From: Microbacterium sp. Root61
GTDB taxonomy: Bacteria; Actinomycetota; Actinomycetes; Actinomycetales; Microbacteriaceae
Assembly (NCBI RefSeq): GCF_001427525.1
Contig: NZ_LMGU01000001.1
Location: forward strand, 712,322-776,321
Length of the DNA stretch: 64,000 bases
Direction: 5' to 3'
Position 1 is the first letter of the stretch. Each line of letters begins with the position of its first letter. Shown here one piece after another: positions 9,258 through 18,018 of the stretch. The position numbers and the translations under genes were made by a program. The notes beneath the pieces are model-generated. The model did not search any database and was not told where the DNA came from. It saw only the letters and a list, made by a program, of their open reading frames with translations.

Positions 9258-10051
9258 GCCTCGACACCGCAGCATCCCGTCTCGAAGCACGTGGGGCGAC
9301 GATCGGGTATGACAAGCGCGTCATCTCGTCCGGGCTCGACGTGGTGATCCCCGCGGACTCCTTCACCGTGATCATCGGACCCAATGCGTGCGGCAAGTCG
9401 ACCCTGCTCCGGGCGATGGCACGACTGCTCCCGACATCGGAGGGACAGGTACTGCTGGACGGGAAGCAGATCACGACCTATCGCGCCAAGGACGTCGCCC
9501 GCACGCTGGGATTGCTGCCTCAGACATCGCTGGCGCCAGACGGGATCACCGTGGCCGATCTCGTCGCACGCGGCCGCTACCCGCACCAGCGGCTGCTGCA
9601 GCAATGGTCGAAACACGATCAGGATGCCGTGGCCACCGCTCTGGAGCTCACGCACCTCGAGCCGCTCTCCGATCGCCTCGTCGACGAGCTCTCCGGCGGT
9701 CAGCGTCAGCGGGTGTGGATCGCAATGGCACTCGCACAGCAGACCTCGATCATGCTGCTGGATGAGCCGACCACGTTCCTGGACATCGCGCATCAGATCG
9801 AACTCATGGAGCTGTTCTCCACCCTTCACCGCGAGGGCCGCACCCTCGTCGCCGTGCTGCACGACCTGAACCACGCCGCGCGCTACGCCACACACCTCAT
9901 CGCCATGCGCGACGGTGCCGTCGTCGCGGAGGGTGCACCGGAGGACATTGTCACCGTCGACATGGTGCGCGCCGTATTCGGCATCGAGTCGGTGATCATC
10001 CCCGACCCGATCACGGGTCGGCCACTCGTGGTGCCCCGCGGGAACGCCTGA
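9254..10051 (+). CDS. Iron-siderophore ABC transporter ATP-binding protein
   Basis: ATPase subunit of the FecCD-type importer, 265 aa. Walker A is GPNACGKST at residues 42-50, the ABC signature is ELSGGQRQRVWIAMALAQ, Walker B is IMLLDEPTTFLD, and the switch His lies in VLHDLNHAARYA. This set is typical of FepC/FhuC-like proteins. ATGA overlap with the upstream permease gene. Fourteen bp after its stop an iron-box palindrome begins, in front of the AraC regulator. Confidence 0.96.
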   Translation: MSLDTAASRLEARGATIGYDKRVISSGLDVVIPADSFTVIIGPNACGKSTLLRAMARLLPTSEGQVLLDGKQITTYRAKDVARTLGLLPQTSLAPDGITVADLVARGRYPHQRLLQQWSKHDQDAVATALELTHLEPLSDRLVDELSGGQRQRVWIAMALAQQTSIMLLDEPTTFLDIAHQIELMELFSTLHREGRTLVAVLHDLNHAARYATHLIAMRDGAVVAEGAPEDIVTVDMVRAVFGIESVIIPDPITGRPLVVPRGNA

Positions 10052-10064
10052 CCGCCTGCCTCTA

Positions 10065-10080
10065 GTAAGGTTAGCCTTAC
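10065..10080. promoter_or_regulatory. DtxR/IdeR-type iron box upstream of the AraC gene
   Basis: Perfect inverted repeat GTAAGG-TTAG-CCTTAC. Its core AGGTTAGCCT is identical to the core of the established DtxR/IdeR consensus (TTAGGTTAGCCTAACC and so on). It lies 3 bp before the ATG of the AraC gene and overlaps the likely -10 region (CATAAT), so iron-loaded repressor would block this promoter. Binding is inferred. Confidence 0.75.
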
Positions 10081-10083
10081 ATA

Positions 10084-10929
10084 ATGAGGCGACTCCCCGA
10101 CGCCTCGCTCGAGGCAGCGGAAGGAACGGCTCTGACGATCACTGCGACACGCGAGATCCACGCCGTCGTGGACCCCGGGTTACACCTCAGCACGAGCGTC
10201 TTCGCCACTGACAGCGCCATCGGGTGGATTCCCCACGCCCATCGCGAGCACGAACTGCTGTGGGTCGACCGCGGCTCCGTACGTGTACGCGTACAGTCCC
10301 GCGTCTGGCGGCTCTCACTCGGACTGGCCTTGTGGATCCCGGCCGGGATGATCCATCGGGTCACCGCCGACGGCCCGGTCTCGCTCGGAGCCACCCACAT
10401 CAATCCGTCGTCCTGCGCCCGAGCGTGGGAGAGTCCGACGCTCATGACGGTGACGCCGGCGATGCGCGAGCTGCTCCTGCACGAGGCGCAGCACGACATG
10501 CCCGACGAGCACCGCGCTCGTGCACAGCAAGTGTGCATCGATCTCCTCACCCCGGCATCAGAGCACAACAGCGCTCTCATCGTGCCTGCCGATGACCGCG
10601 TCGCACGCCTCGTCGAAGAGGTCCTCCGCCATCCTCGTGACGCCCGCTCGCTCGAGGACTGGGCCGTCATGCTCAACATCAGCGCACGCACGCTGACCCG
10701 CATCTTCTCCGCAGAGACGCAGATGAGCTTCGTTCAGTGGCGCATCGCGGTCCGCATGCGAGAAGCCGTCTCGTTGCTGATGAGCGGTTGGGGCGTGCAA
10801 CAGGTGAGCCGTCATCTCGGCTACGCCTCGGTCAGCACGTTCGTGGCGACATTCCGCCGCGTGATCGGGGTGACGCCGGGCGTGATCGCCGACCGTTCGC
10901 AGCCCTCCTTGACGACGGTGTCCCGATAG
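10084..10929 (+). CDS. AraC family transcriptional regulator (probable siderophore uptake regulator)
   Basis: 281-aa activator type: an N-terminal cupin-like sensor (HAHREHELLWVDRG, with His residues that may bind ligand or metal) and two C-terminal AraC helix-turn-helix motifs from about residue 195, ending with GYASVSTFVATFRRVIGVTPG. It sits between the importer genes and the binding-protein gene behind an iron box, like siderophore-responsive AraC regulators such as PchR or Btr. The ATG at 10084 is almost on the promoter; a start further down (a GGAAGGA sequence lies near 10119) is possible. Confidence 0.88.
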   Translation: MRRLPDASLEAAEGTALTITATREIHAVVDPGLHLSTSVFATDSAIGWIPHAHREHELLWVDRGSVRVRVQSRVWRLSLGLALWIPAGMIHRVTADGPVSLGATHINPSSCARAWESPTLMTVTPAMRELLLHEAQHDMPDEHRARAQQVCIDLLTPASEHNSALIVPADDRVARLVEEVLRHPRDARSLEDWAVMLNISARTLTRIFSAETQMSFVQWRIAVRMREAVSLLMSGWGVQQVSRHLGYASVSTFVATFRRVIGVTPGVIADRSQPSLTTVSR

Positions 10930-11068
10930 GCACACGGTGCGACCGCCTGAGCGAGGAGCACGCTCGTAGCGTTGTTCGCAGGCCACGTCCGCGCAGTTCT
11001 CGCGGACGGATCGTGCCTCGCCCATCACTCGCTCCGCTCAGGAAGCGATCAGACAAGAGGATCCATCG

Positions 11069-12145
11069 ATGACCGACCTTGCCCGCCTCCCCCACCGTCG
11101 CGCACGTCACGCTGTCGCGATCGTCGCCGCCGTGTCGCTGGGGTTGACGCTCACCGCATGCAGCGCGCCTGCGGCGCAAAACACCCCCAGCGCAGTCGTC
11201 GAATCGCTGATTCCGGTAGAAGACGGCGCCTATCCCACGACGATCGAGCACGCATTCGGCGAAGCCGTCATCACCGAAGAACCGAAGCGCATCGTGACTA
11301 TCGGCATCGGCTCCGAAGACACGGTCATCGCGCTCGGTGTCGTGCCTGTCGCCGTGCCCGACGAGACATGGGCCGGCGATGAAGACGGCTACCTGCCCTG
11401 GGTGCGCGAGGCCGTCGACGAGATCGGCGGTGCGCTGCCTGAGACTCTCACCGTCTCGGACACCGGGGAGATGGACTTCGAACAGATCCTCGACCTCGCC
11501 CCCGACCTGATCCTCGCCCCCTACTCGGGAATCACCGAGACCGACTACGACCGGTTGGCGTCCATCGCGACGACCGTCGCGTACGCCGATGAGGCGTGGG
11601 GAACCACCTCCTGGCAGGATCAGGCGGACATCATCGGGCAGGCGCTCGGGCGTCCCGCCGCCACCGAGGAACTCATCGAAGCGGCGGAGGCTTCTCTCGC
11701 CGACGCTGCGGCGGCGCATCCGGAGTTCGAGGGCAAGACGTTCGCCTACGGCATGGCTCTTGCGGAAGGCAGCACGGAACTCGCGTTCTATGACTCGAAG
11801 GATGGCCGCATCGCACTGACCGAGCAGCTCGGGCTCGTCGTCTCCCCCGCCGTCGCCGCCATCAGCGCCAACCGGCCCGCCGACGTCTGGTACGGCGCCG
11901 TGAGCCTCGAGAAGCTCGACGAGGTCGACTCGGATGTCTTCATCGCATGGGGAGACGACCAGGCGCAGGTGGATGCGAGCCTGGCCAATCCGCTGTTGGC
12001 GCAGTGGTCGCCGATCGCCTCGGGCAGTGACATCTGGATCACCGACCGCAAACTCGCTCGTGCGACGACGAGCGTCAGCATCCTGAATATGGACTGGGTG
12101 CTCGAGAACTACGTGCCGCTGCTGGCGGGTGCCGTCGCCGAGTAG
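11069..12145 (+). CDS. Iron-siderophore substrate-binding lipoprotein
   Basis: Extracellular solute-binding subunit of the ferric-siderophore importer, 358 aa. The signal peptide ends at lipobox LTAC (Cys31). It contains the FecB/BtuF-type fold pattern: EEPKRIVTIG, DFEQILDLAPDLILAPYSGI and a long helix region from about residue 200. AGAGGA lies upstream of the ATG. It follows the AraC gene by 139 bp, with no iron box visible in that gap, and ends at a strong hairpin. The siderophore type cannot be told from sequence. Confidence 0.93.
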   Translation: MTDLARLPHRRARHAVAIVAAVSLGLTLTACSAPAAQNTPSAVVESLIPVEDGAYPTTIEHAFGEAVITEEPKRIVTIGIGSEDTVIALGVVPVAVPDETWAGDEDGYLPWVREAVDEIGGALPETLTVSDTGEMDFEQILDLAPDLILAPYSGITETDYDRLASIATTVAYADEAWGTTSWQDQADIIGQALGRPAATEELIEAAEASLADAAAAHPEFEGKTFAYGMALAEGSTELAFYDSKDGRIALTEQLGLVVSPAVAAISANRPADVWYGAVSLEKLDEVDSDVFIAWGDDQAQVDASLANPLLAQWSPIASGSDIWITDRKLARATTSVSILNMDWVLENYVPLLAGAVAE

Positions 12146-12154
12146 CGCAACGAA

Positions 12155-12193
12155 GGGGCCGCGCGATCCGGAAGGTTCGGATCACGCGGCCCC
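12155..12193. terminator. Hairpin terminator between binding-protein and SIP genes
   Basis: Sixteen-bp stem (12155-12170 with 12178-12193, one mismatch) around a 7-nt loop, between two convergent genes. The arms are G/C rich (GGGGCCGCG and CGCGGCCCC). A T-poor tail follows, so it may act from both sides. Confidence 0.8.
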
Positions 12194-12204
12194 TCCTTGT
12201 TCAT

Positions 12205-13032
12205 TCAGTGCACGTGATCGTGCTCGTGCGTGTGATCGTGATCAAGAACGCGCTCGTCCTGCTCGAAGTGGCCGGTGTGCCCGGACGTCCAATACCCGAC
12301 GGCGATGTGACGTCGGCGATCCATGCGGAGGACCGTGCGCAGATGACGGCGGACCTGCCGGCTCGCGGCGGCCTCGCACGCGATCCAGGCATACTCCAGC
12401 GATGCGGGTGGAGTCCATGATTCGATGGTCGCCGGAAGTGCACTGTGCGAGAGCCCGAGACCGGTCCCGATCAGCCACGTGATATCCAGGTCGGCAGCAC
12501 TGTCGAAGGACTGGCGATCTCCCTCCTCGGCGACTTCGACGAACACCTGCGCCGTCGTCCCCGAGTGGAGGCCCTCCACGATGCGCCCGAGCCCCGGCAG
12601 ACCAGTGGCGTCCGCCACCAACAACTGCCGTGAGGCCGTCACGGGTGGCGCGTAGTACGACCGAGACTCATCGACGGAGAAGACGCCCAACACGTGGCCC
12701 GGCTCGGCTCGGCCCGCCCAATCCGATGCGAATCCGCCGTCGTGGATGACGAAATCGACATCGATTCGGGCGCCAGCGAGGTCCACGGCGCGCACGGTGT
12801 AGTGACGCCAGACGGGCTCGTCGGGGCCTGTTGAGGTGCCGTAGTCGGCGCGGTTGAAGAAGGCGATGTCGGCGTGAGTCTCACCCCGTCGGGGAAAGGC
12901 GAGATCGATCTTCTCGTCTCCTCGACCCGTCGTCGGCCACCTCCACTCTCCGATCGCCTCCAGCCGGACGCGGATCATGTGCGGGGTGAGTCGGCGGACG
13001 TCGATGACGCGCGCGGGGTCGCAGAAGGCCAT
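12205..13032 (-). CDS. Siderophore-interacting protein (FAD-dependent ferric reductase)
   Basis: SIP/ViuB family flavoprotein that reduces the ferric siderophore after import to release iron. 275 aa. Flavin-binding WRHYTVR near residue 77, the DFVIHDGGFASDWA signature, an NAD(P)H-binding half, and the terminal GYWTSGHTGH pattern are present. Unusually, it ends in an acidic/His tail (DHDHTHEHDHVH) that could bind metal. A TAGCGT box 6 nt before the ATG suggests a leaderless transcript. It converges on the importer genes. Confidence 0.93.
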   Translation of the reverse strand: MAFCDPARVIDVRRLTPHMIRVRLEAIGEWRWPTTGRGDEKIDLAFPRRGETHADIAFFNRADYGTSTGPDEPVWRHYTVRAVDLAGARIDVDFVIHDGGFASDWAGRAEPGHVLGVFSVDESRSYYAPPVTASRQLLVADATGLPGLGRIVEGLHSGTTAQVFVEVAEEGDRQSFDSAADLDITWLIGTGLGLSHSALPATIESWTPPASLEYAWIACEAAASRQVRRHLRTVLRMDRRRHIAVGYWTSGHTGHFEQDERVLDHDHTHEHDHVH

Positions 13033-13093
13033 GCATCGACGCTATCCGCGTAGGGCCGATCCGGGCGGACAGCCCGTAGCTGGTTCCGGACAG

Positions 13094-14185
13094 CTACGCC
13101 CGTTCGAGCGCGGTGTCGATGAGTTCGGAGATCAGTTCGGAGTAGCTCACACCCGACGCGATCCAGCATTTGGGGAACATCGAGATCGGGGTGAACCCGG
13201 GCATCGTGTTGAGCTCGTTGACCACCGGAAGGCCGTGGGGCGTGAGGAAGAAGTCGACGCGCGCGAGGCCACGGCCGTCGACCGCCTCGAACGCGCGCAG
13301 CGCCATCTCCTGCACGGCGGCGATCTCCGCCGCCGACATGTCGGCCGGGCAGACGACGTCGACGCCGTCACCACCGAGGTACTTGCCCTCGAAATCGTAG
13401 AACTCGCGGGTGGTCAGCACGATCTCGCCCGGGAGCGAGGCGCGTGCGGCATCCGTCCCGCGTCCCTCGAGCACGCCGACCTCGATCTCGCGACCGTGCA
13501 GCCCCTCTTCGAGCAGCACCTTGTCGTCCTCGGCGAAGGCGACGTCGAGGGCGGCGGCGAGCTCATCGATGTTGTGCACCTTCGAGACGCCGACGCTCGA
13601 CCCGGCCCGGGCGGGCTTGACGAACCACGGCAGGGTCAGATGCGCTGCCTGTGCCGCGATCGCGGCGACATCCTGGGTCCACTGCGCGCGGCGCAGCGTG
13701 ATCCACGGCGCGACCGGCACGCCGGCGGCCTGCAGGGCGATCTTCATGAAGTGCTTGTCCATGCACAGCGCCGAGTCCAGCACTCCGCCGCCCGCATAGG
13801 GCAGCTCGAGCGTGTCGAAGAACCCCTGGATCGTGCCGTCCTCGCCGTGCGGGCCGTGCAGGATCGGCAGCACCGCGTCGATGGCGCCGAGGTCCTCGAC
13901 CGTGCCGTCGGCGCGACGCACGCGCAGCACGGATGCCCCGGCCGCCTCCGGCCACAGGATCCGCGTGCCATTGTCGGCGACCACGGGCATGTTCGCCGGG
14001 TCGAGCGCGAACTTGTCGGGGTCGTCGTCCTCCAGGACGAAGGCGCCCGCGCGCGTGATGCCGACCGGGATCACCCGGAAGCGGTCGCGGTCAATCGCGC
14101 GAAGTACGCCGCCCGCTGTTGCGGAACTGATCGAGTGTTCGCTGGAGCGACCTCCAAAGAGCACCGCCACTGCCCGCTTGTCCAT
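13094..14185 (-). CDS. ddl: D-alanine--D-alanine ligase
   Basis: Makes the D-Ala-D-Ala end of peptidoglycan precursors; ATP-grasp enzyme of 363 aa. FGGRSSEHSIS at the N-terminus, the HGPHGEDGTIQG motif, KPARAGSSVGVSKV and the C-terminal NELNTMPGFTPISMFPK are diagnostic. Tyr in FYDFEGKYL matches Tyr216 of E. coli DdlB, so D-Ala-D-Ala rather than D-Ala-D-Lac specificity is expected. The start at MDKRAVAVLF lies inside the end of gpsA, an overlap of 95 bp. Confidence 0.96.
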   Translation of the reverse strand: MDKRAVAVLFGGRSSEHSISSATAGGVLRAIDRDRFRVIPVGITRAGAFVLEDDDPDKFALDPANMPVVADNGTRILWPEAAGASVLRVRRADGTVEDLGAIDAVLPILHGPHGEDGTIQGFFDTLELPYAGGGVLDSALCMDKHFMKIALQAAGVPVAPWITLRRAQWTQDVAAIAAQAAHLTLPWFVKPARAGSSVGVSKVHNIDELAAALDVAFAEDDKVLLEEGLHGREIEVGVLEGRGTDAARASLPGEIVLTTREFYDFEGKYLGGDGVDVVCPADMSAAEIAAVQEMALRAFEAVDGRGLARVDFFLTPHGLPVVNELNTMPGFTPISMFPKCWIASGVSYSELISELIDTALERA

Positions 14186-15221
14186 TCTGCGTCCTCTCGC
14201 CCTTCGGCTTGTCATCGTCGGTCGTCAGGTGCGGCGCGATCTCGCGCGGGTCCATCGTGCCGTCCAGCACGCGCTTGACCTGCTCGACGATCGGCATCTC
14301 GACGCCGACCTCCCGAGCGAGCTGGAGCACTGGTGCGACGGACGCGAGACCCTCCGCGGTCTGCTGCATCTGCTTGACCACATCTTGAAAGCTGTATCCC
14401 TGGCCGAGCAGGCGCCCGGCGGTGTTGTTGCGGCTGAGCGGCGACTGGCACGTGGCGATGAGGTCGCCGAGGCCCGCCAGACCCTGCAGCGTCTCCGGGT
14501 CAGCGCCTTGCGCGACCGCGAAGTCGGTCATCTCGACGAGACCGCGGGTGATGATCGATGCCTTGGTGTTCTCGCCGTAGCCGACCCCGTCGACGATGCC
14601 GATGGCGACCGCGATCAGGTTCTTGAGCACGCCGCCGAACTCGGTGCCGATGACGTCCGTGTTCACGAAGGTCCGGAAGTACTTGTTTCGCGCACGCCGG
14701 GCCACAGCATCCGCCGTCTCGCGGCTCGTGGAGGAGATCACGGCGGCCGTGGGCTGCTCGCGCGCGATCTCGAGGGCGAGGTTGGGTCCGGATGCCACGG
14801 CGATGCGTGCCGGATCGCACTGCAGCTCCTGCTCGATGACCTGGCTCATGCGCAGGCCCGTACGGCGCTCGACGCCTTTCATCAGGGAGATGATCGGGGC
14901 ATCCGTCTCACCGACGAGAGCACGCACGGCCTTGAGGTTCTCGCGCAGCGACTGGCTCGGCACGGACAGGTACACCTGCTCCGCACCCTCGAGGGCGTCG
15001 GAGAGGTGATGGGTCGCGTACATCTCGCGCGGCAGGTTGATGCCGGGGAGGTAGCCGCTGTTGCGCTTGCCCTCGTTGATCTCGTTGGCGAGCTCGGGCC
15101 GGCGCGCCCACATCGTCACGTGTGCTCCGCCGTCGGCGAGGATCTTGCCGAACGTCGTGCCCCAGCTCCCGGCGCCGATCACCGTGACGCGCGGGAGGGA
15201 GGAATCCTGCTTACGACTCAA
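14091..15221 (-). CDS. gpsA: Glycerol-3-phosphate dehydrogenase [NAD(P)+]
   Basis: Reduces dihydroxyacetone phosphate to sn-glycerol-3-phosphate for phospholipid synthesis. 376 aa. Rossmann motif GAGSWGTTFGKIL near residue 16; catalytic Lys in the GGVLKNLIAVAIGIVDG helix; NTKASIITRGL and GLAGLGDLIATC are family signatures. The body ends near MDPREIAPHLTT; about 40 extra residues follow and run through the ddl start. The start codon is TTG, and 11 bp overlap with plsC. Confidence 0.95.
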   Translation of the reverse strand: MSRKQDSSLPRVTVIGAGSWGTTFGKILADGGAHVTMWARRPELANEINEGKRNSGYLPGINLPREMYATHHLSDALEGAEQVYLSVPSQSLRENLKAVRALVGETDAPIISLMKGVERRTGLRMSQVIEQELQCDPARIAVASGPNLALEIAREQPTAAVISSTSRETADAVARRARNKYFRTFVNTDVIGTEFGGVLKNLIAVAIGIVDGVGYGENTKASIITRGLVEMTDFAVAQGADPETLQGLAGLGDLIATCQSPLSRNNTAGRLLGQGYSFQDVVKQMQQTAEGLASVAPVLQLAREVGVEMPIVEQVKRVLDGTMDPREIAPHLTTDDDKPKGERTQNGQAGSGGALWRSLQRTLDQFRNSGRRTSRD

Positions 15222-15993
15222 GGCGTCCCGTTTCGTTCTGCCCGTGTGAGGACGGGTCCCAGCGGGCCTCCGGCGGCGTCTCGCCGCGGAGGTCGCCCAG
15301 GAGTCGGGCGAGGTCGTCCATCAGCGTATCCGTTGCCGCGTTCAGCGTCGCGGGTCCGATCGGCCGGCCGGCGTACTCGGACAGATCCAGCGGAGGGCCG
15401 AACGCCACGCGCACCGGTTTGCGCAGCGGCCACAGGCTGATCTTCTTGCCGTACCGCGGCATGATCTTCTGCGTTCCCCAGTGCACCATCGGGATGAGCG
15501 GGATGCCGCCGTCCAGCGCGAGACGCACCGCGCCGGTCTTGCCCCGCATGGGCCACAGATCCGGGTCGCGCGTGAGCGAGCCTTCGGGGTACACGATGAC
15601 TCCGCGACCGTGCTCGACCAACTGCTCCGCGGCCGACAGGGTCTGCTTGGCCGATGCGCTGGAGGACGCACGGGCGACCGGGATCATGCCCGTCGCGCGC
15701 AGCGCCCAGCCGAGGACCGGCACATCGAACAGGCTGGCCTTGGCCATGAACCGCGGCAGGCGCCCGAGGCGCCAGACCGCGACGGCCACGATGAGCGGAT
15801 CGATTTCGGAGTAGTGGTTCGGGGCGACGATGTACGGCCCCTCCTCGGGGAGGTTCTCGGCGCCCTCGATCTCGATCTTCGTGATGAGGCTCATGATCGG
15901 CAGCACGATGACCGCGAACGGCCAGAAGATGCTCGGACGGCGCTTCTCGGGCGACGCGCGTCTCCGTGTGACCGTGGGACGAGAGGATGCCAC
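15211..15993 (-). CDS. plsC: 1-acyl-sn-glycerol-3-phosphate acyltransferase
   Basis: Acylates lysophosphatidic acid to phosphatidic acid at the membrane. 260 aa; one hydrophobic segment near residues 23-38 (IFWPFAVIVLPIMSLI), HX4D motif as NHYSEID, then a VYPEGSLTRDPD substrate motif. It is coupled to gpsA (11-bp overlap) and lies 3 bp after murA. G3P synthesis and lysophosphatidate acylation are thus encoded together. Confidence 0.94.
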   Translation of the reverse strand: MASSRPTVTRRRASPEKRRPSIFWPFAVIVLPIMSLITKIEIEGAENLPEEGPYIVAPNHYSEIDPLIVAVAVWRLGRLPRFMAKASLFDVPVLGWALRATGMIPVARASSSASAKQTLSAAEQLVEHGRGVIVYPEGSLTRDPDLWPMRGKTGAVRLALDGGIPLIPMVHWGTQKIMPRYGKKISLWPLRKPVRVAFGPPLDLSEYAGRPIGPATLNAATDTLMDDLARLLGDLRGETPPEARWDPSSHGQNETGRLES

Positions 15994-15996
15994 GGG

Positions 15997-17358
15997 CTAT
16001 CCGATGACGTCGAAGTCGGCGCCGAGCGCGTCCAGCTTGTCGAAGAACTTCTCGTAGCCGCGGCTGATGATGCCGACGCCGGAGACGATCGACTCGCCCT
16101 TCGCGGTGAGGGCCGCCACGACGTACGAGTAGCCGCCGCGCAGGTCGGGCACCTCGATGTCGGCGGCGCGCAGCGGCGTGGGGCCGTTGATCACGGCGGC
16201 CTGCTCGAGCTTGCGCCGCGGCACCCGCCGCTCGCCGCCCTCGAGCCCGTGCGGGTGCACGACGATGTCGGCGCCCATCTTGTTCAAAGCCTCGGTGAAG
16301 CCGAGCCGGTTCTCGTAGACCGTCTCGTGCACGATCGACTCGCCCTCGGCCTGCGTGAGGGCCACGATCAGCGGCTGCTGCCAGTCGGTCATGAAGCCGG
16401 GGTGCACGTCGGTCTCGACGATGACCGGCTTGAGCGGTCCGCCGCGACGGAAGAGGATCCCGTCCTCCTTGATGTCGAACCATCCGCCGGCCTTGCGGAA
16501 CACGTTGAGGAACGTCAGCATCTCCTGCTGCTTGGCTCCGCCGACGAAGATCTCGCCGTCGGTGGCCAGGGCCGCGCAGGCCCAGGATGCGGCCTCGTTG
16601 CGATCGAAGATGCTGCGGTGGTCGTAGCCGCGAAGTTCGTCGACACCCTCGATGAGGATGACGCGGTTGGGCTCGTACGAGATGATCGCGCCCATCTTCT
16701 GCAGCACCGCGATCAGGTCCATGATCTCGGGCTCGATCGCGGCGTTCTTGAGCTCGGTGACGCCCTTGGCCTTGACTGCGGTGAGCAGCACCTGCTCGGT
16801 CGCGCCGACGCTCGGGTACGGCAGTTCGATGTTCGCGCCGTGCAGCCCGTTGGGCGCGGTGATCCGGATGCCCTCATAACTCTTGTCGACGATCGCACCG
16901 AACGCGCGCAGCGCATCCATGTGGAAGTTGATCGGCCGGTCGCCGATGCGGCACCCGCCGAGGTCCGGTATCAGGGCTTCGCCCAACAGGTGCAGTAGCG
17001 GACCGCAGAACAGGATCGGGATGCGGGAAGCCCCGGCGTGTGCGTCGATCTCCTCGAAGTGCGCCGAGGCGGCACCGCGGGGATCGAAGACGAGCGAGCC
17101 CTCCTCATCGCCGTCCTCGACGGTGACGCCGTGGACCTCGAGCAGGGACCGGACCACCTGAACATCGCTGATGCCGGGAACATCCCGCAGCACGCTCGGC
17201 GTGTTGCCGAGCAGCGAAGCGACCATCGCCTTGGTGGCGAGGTTCTTCGCCCCCTTCACCTCGACGCGCCCGCGCAGGGGCCGTCCACCACGGATCGCGA
17301 GGACTTCGCCGGACCCTCCTGACGGTGACACTGGGGACTCGTTCAGGAGTGTCTTCAT
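15997..17358 (-). CDS. murA: UDP-N-acetylglucosamine 1-carboxyvinyltransferase
   Basis: First committed step of peptidoglycan synthesis: transfers enolpyruvate from PEP to UDP-GlcNAc. 453 aa from MKTLLNES. The Lys-Asn pair (KGAKN, residues 35-39) and the catalytic loop GGCRIGDRPINFH with Cys136, the equivalent of E. coli Cys115 and the fosfomycin target, are present. There is a non-conserved N-terminal extension of about 18 residues. It is followed closely by plsC, gpsA and ddl, forming one envelope-synthesis unit. Confidence 0.96.
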   Translation of the reverse strand: MKTLLNESPVSPSGGSGEVLAIRGGRPLRGRVEVKGAKNLATKAMVASLLGNTPSVLRDVPGISDVQVVRSLLEVHGVTVEDGDEEGSLVFDPRGAASAHFEEIDAHAGASRIPILFCGPLLHLLGEALIPDLGGCRIGDRPINFHMDALRAFGAIVDKSYEGIRITAPNGLHGANIELPYPSVGATEQVLLTAVKAKGVTELKNAAIEPEIMDLIAVLQKMGAIISYEPNRVILIEGVDELRGYDHRSIFDRNEAASWACAALATDGEIFVGGAKQQEMLTFLNVFRKAGGWFDIKEDGILFRRGGPLKPVIVETDVHPGFMTDWQQPLIVALTQAEGESIVHETVYENRLGFTEALNKMGADIVVHPHGLEGGERRVPRRKLEQAAVINGPTPLRAADIEVPDLRGGYSYVVAALTAKGESIVSGVGIISRGYEKFFDKLDALGADFDVIG

Positions 17359-17419
17359 GCGGTGGGCCTCACTTGATGGTTGATGTGCGTGCGGGTGCCC
17401 CCTTGTGGGGAGCCCCAGC

Positions 17420-18016
17420 TCACGGAACGGGTAGCGTCCGTGGCCGCCACGCCTCACGGCGCGCTTCGAACTGCGCGATCGCTTCTTGGTTGCGCAGGGT
17501 GAGCCCGATGTCGTCGAGCCCTTCGATAAGCCGCCACCTAGTGTAATCGTCGATGTCGAAAGGGACCTCGAGATCACCGATGACGGCACGGCGCGCCTCG
17601 AGATCGACCGTCATCGAAACGCCCGGGTCCGCGTCGATCACGGCCCAGATGCGCTCGAGGTCTTCCTCGGAGATCACGCCAGTGACCAGGCCCTGCTTGC
17701 CGGAGTTGCCGCGGAAGATGTCGGCGAACTTGGGGCTCAGCACGACGCGGAAGCCGAAGTCGCGCAGCGCCCAGACGGCGTGCTCGCGGCTGGACCCGGT
17801 GCCGAAGTCGGTGCCGGCGACCAGGACCGATGCGCCCTGGAACGCGGGCTGGTTGAGCACGAAGTCGGGGTCCTGCCGCCAGTTGGCGAACAGGGCGTCC
17901 TCGAAGCCCGTCTTGGTGACCCGCTTGAGGTACACCGCGGGGATGATCTGGTCGGTGTCGACGTTCGAGCGCTTCAGCGGCGCCGCGATACCGGTGTGGG
18001 TCGTGAACTTGTCCAT
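17420..18016 (-). CDS. leuD: 3-isopropylmalate dehydratase small subunit
   Basis: Small subunit of the Fe-S isomerase that converts 2-isopropylmalate to 3-isopropylmalate in leucine synthesis. 198 aa. Start [27 protein letters not shown]; swivelling-domain signature [17 protein letters not shown]. It starts 2 bp after the leuC stop, so the two subunits are co-translated. Confidence 0.97.
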   Translation of the reverse strand: MDKFTTHTGIAAPLKRSNVDTDQIIPAVYLKRVTKTGFEDALFANWRQDPDFVLNQPAFQGASVLVAGTDFGTGSSREHAVWALRDFGFRVVLSPKFADIFRGNSGKQGLVTGVISEEDLERIWAVIDADPGVSMTVDLEARRAVIGDLEVPFDIDDYTRWRLIEGLDDIGLTLRNQEAIAQFEARREAWRPRTLPVP

Positions 18017-18018
18017 CT

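Noticed and set aside
12977..15440. Long plus-strand frames opposite ddl, gpsA and plsC
   Set aside because: All three genes on the other strand have intact family motifs; the frames have none.
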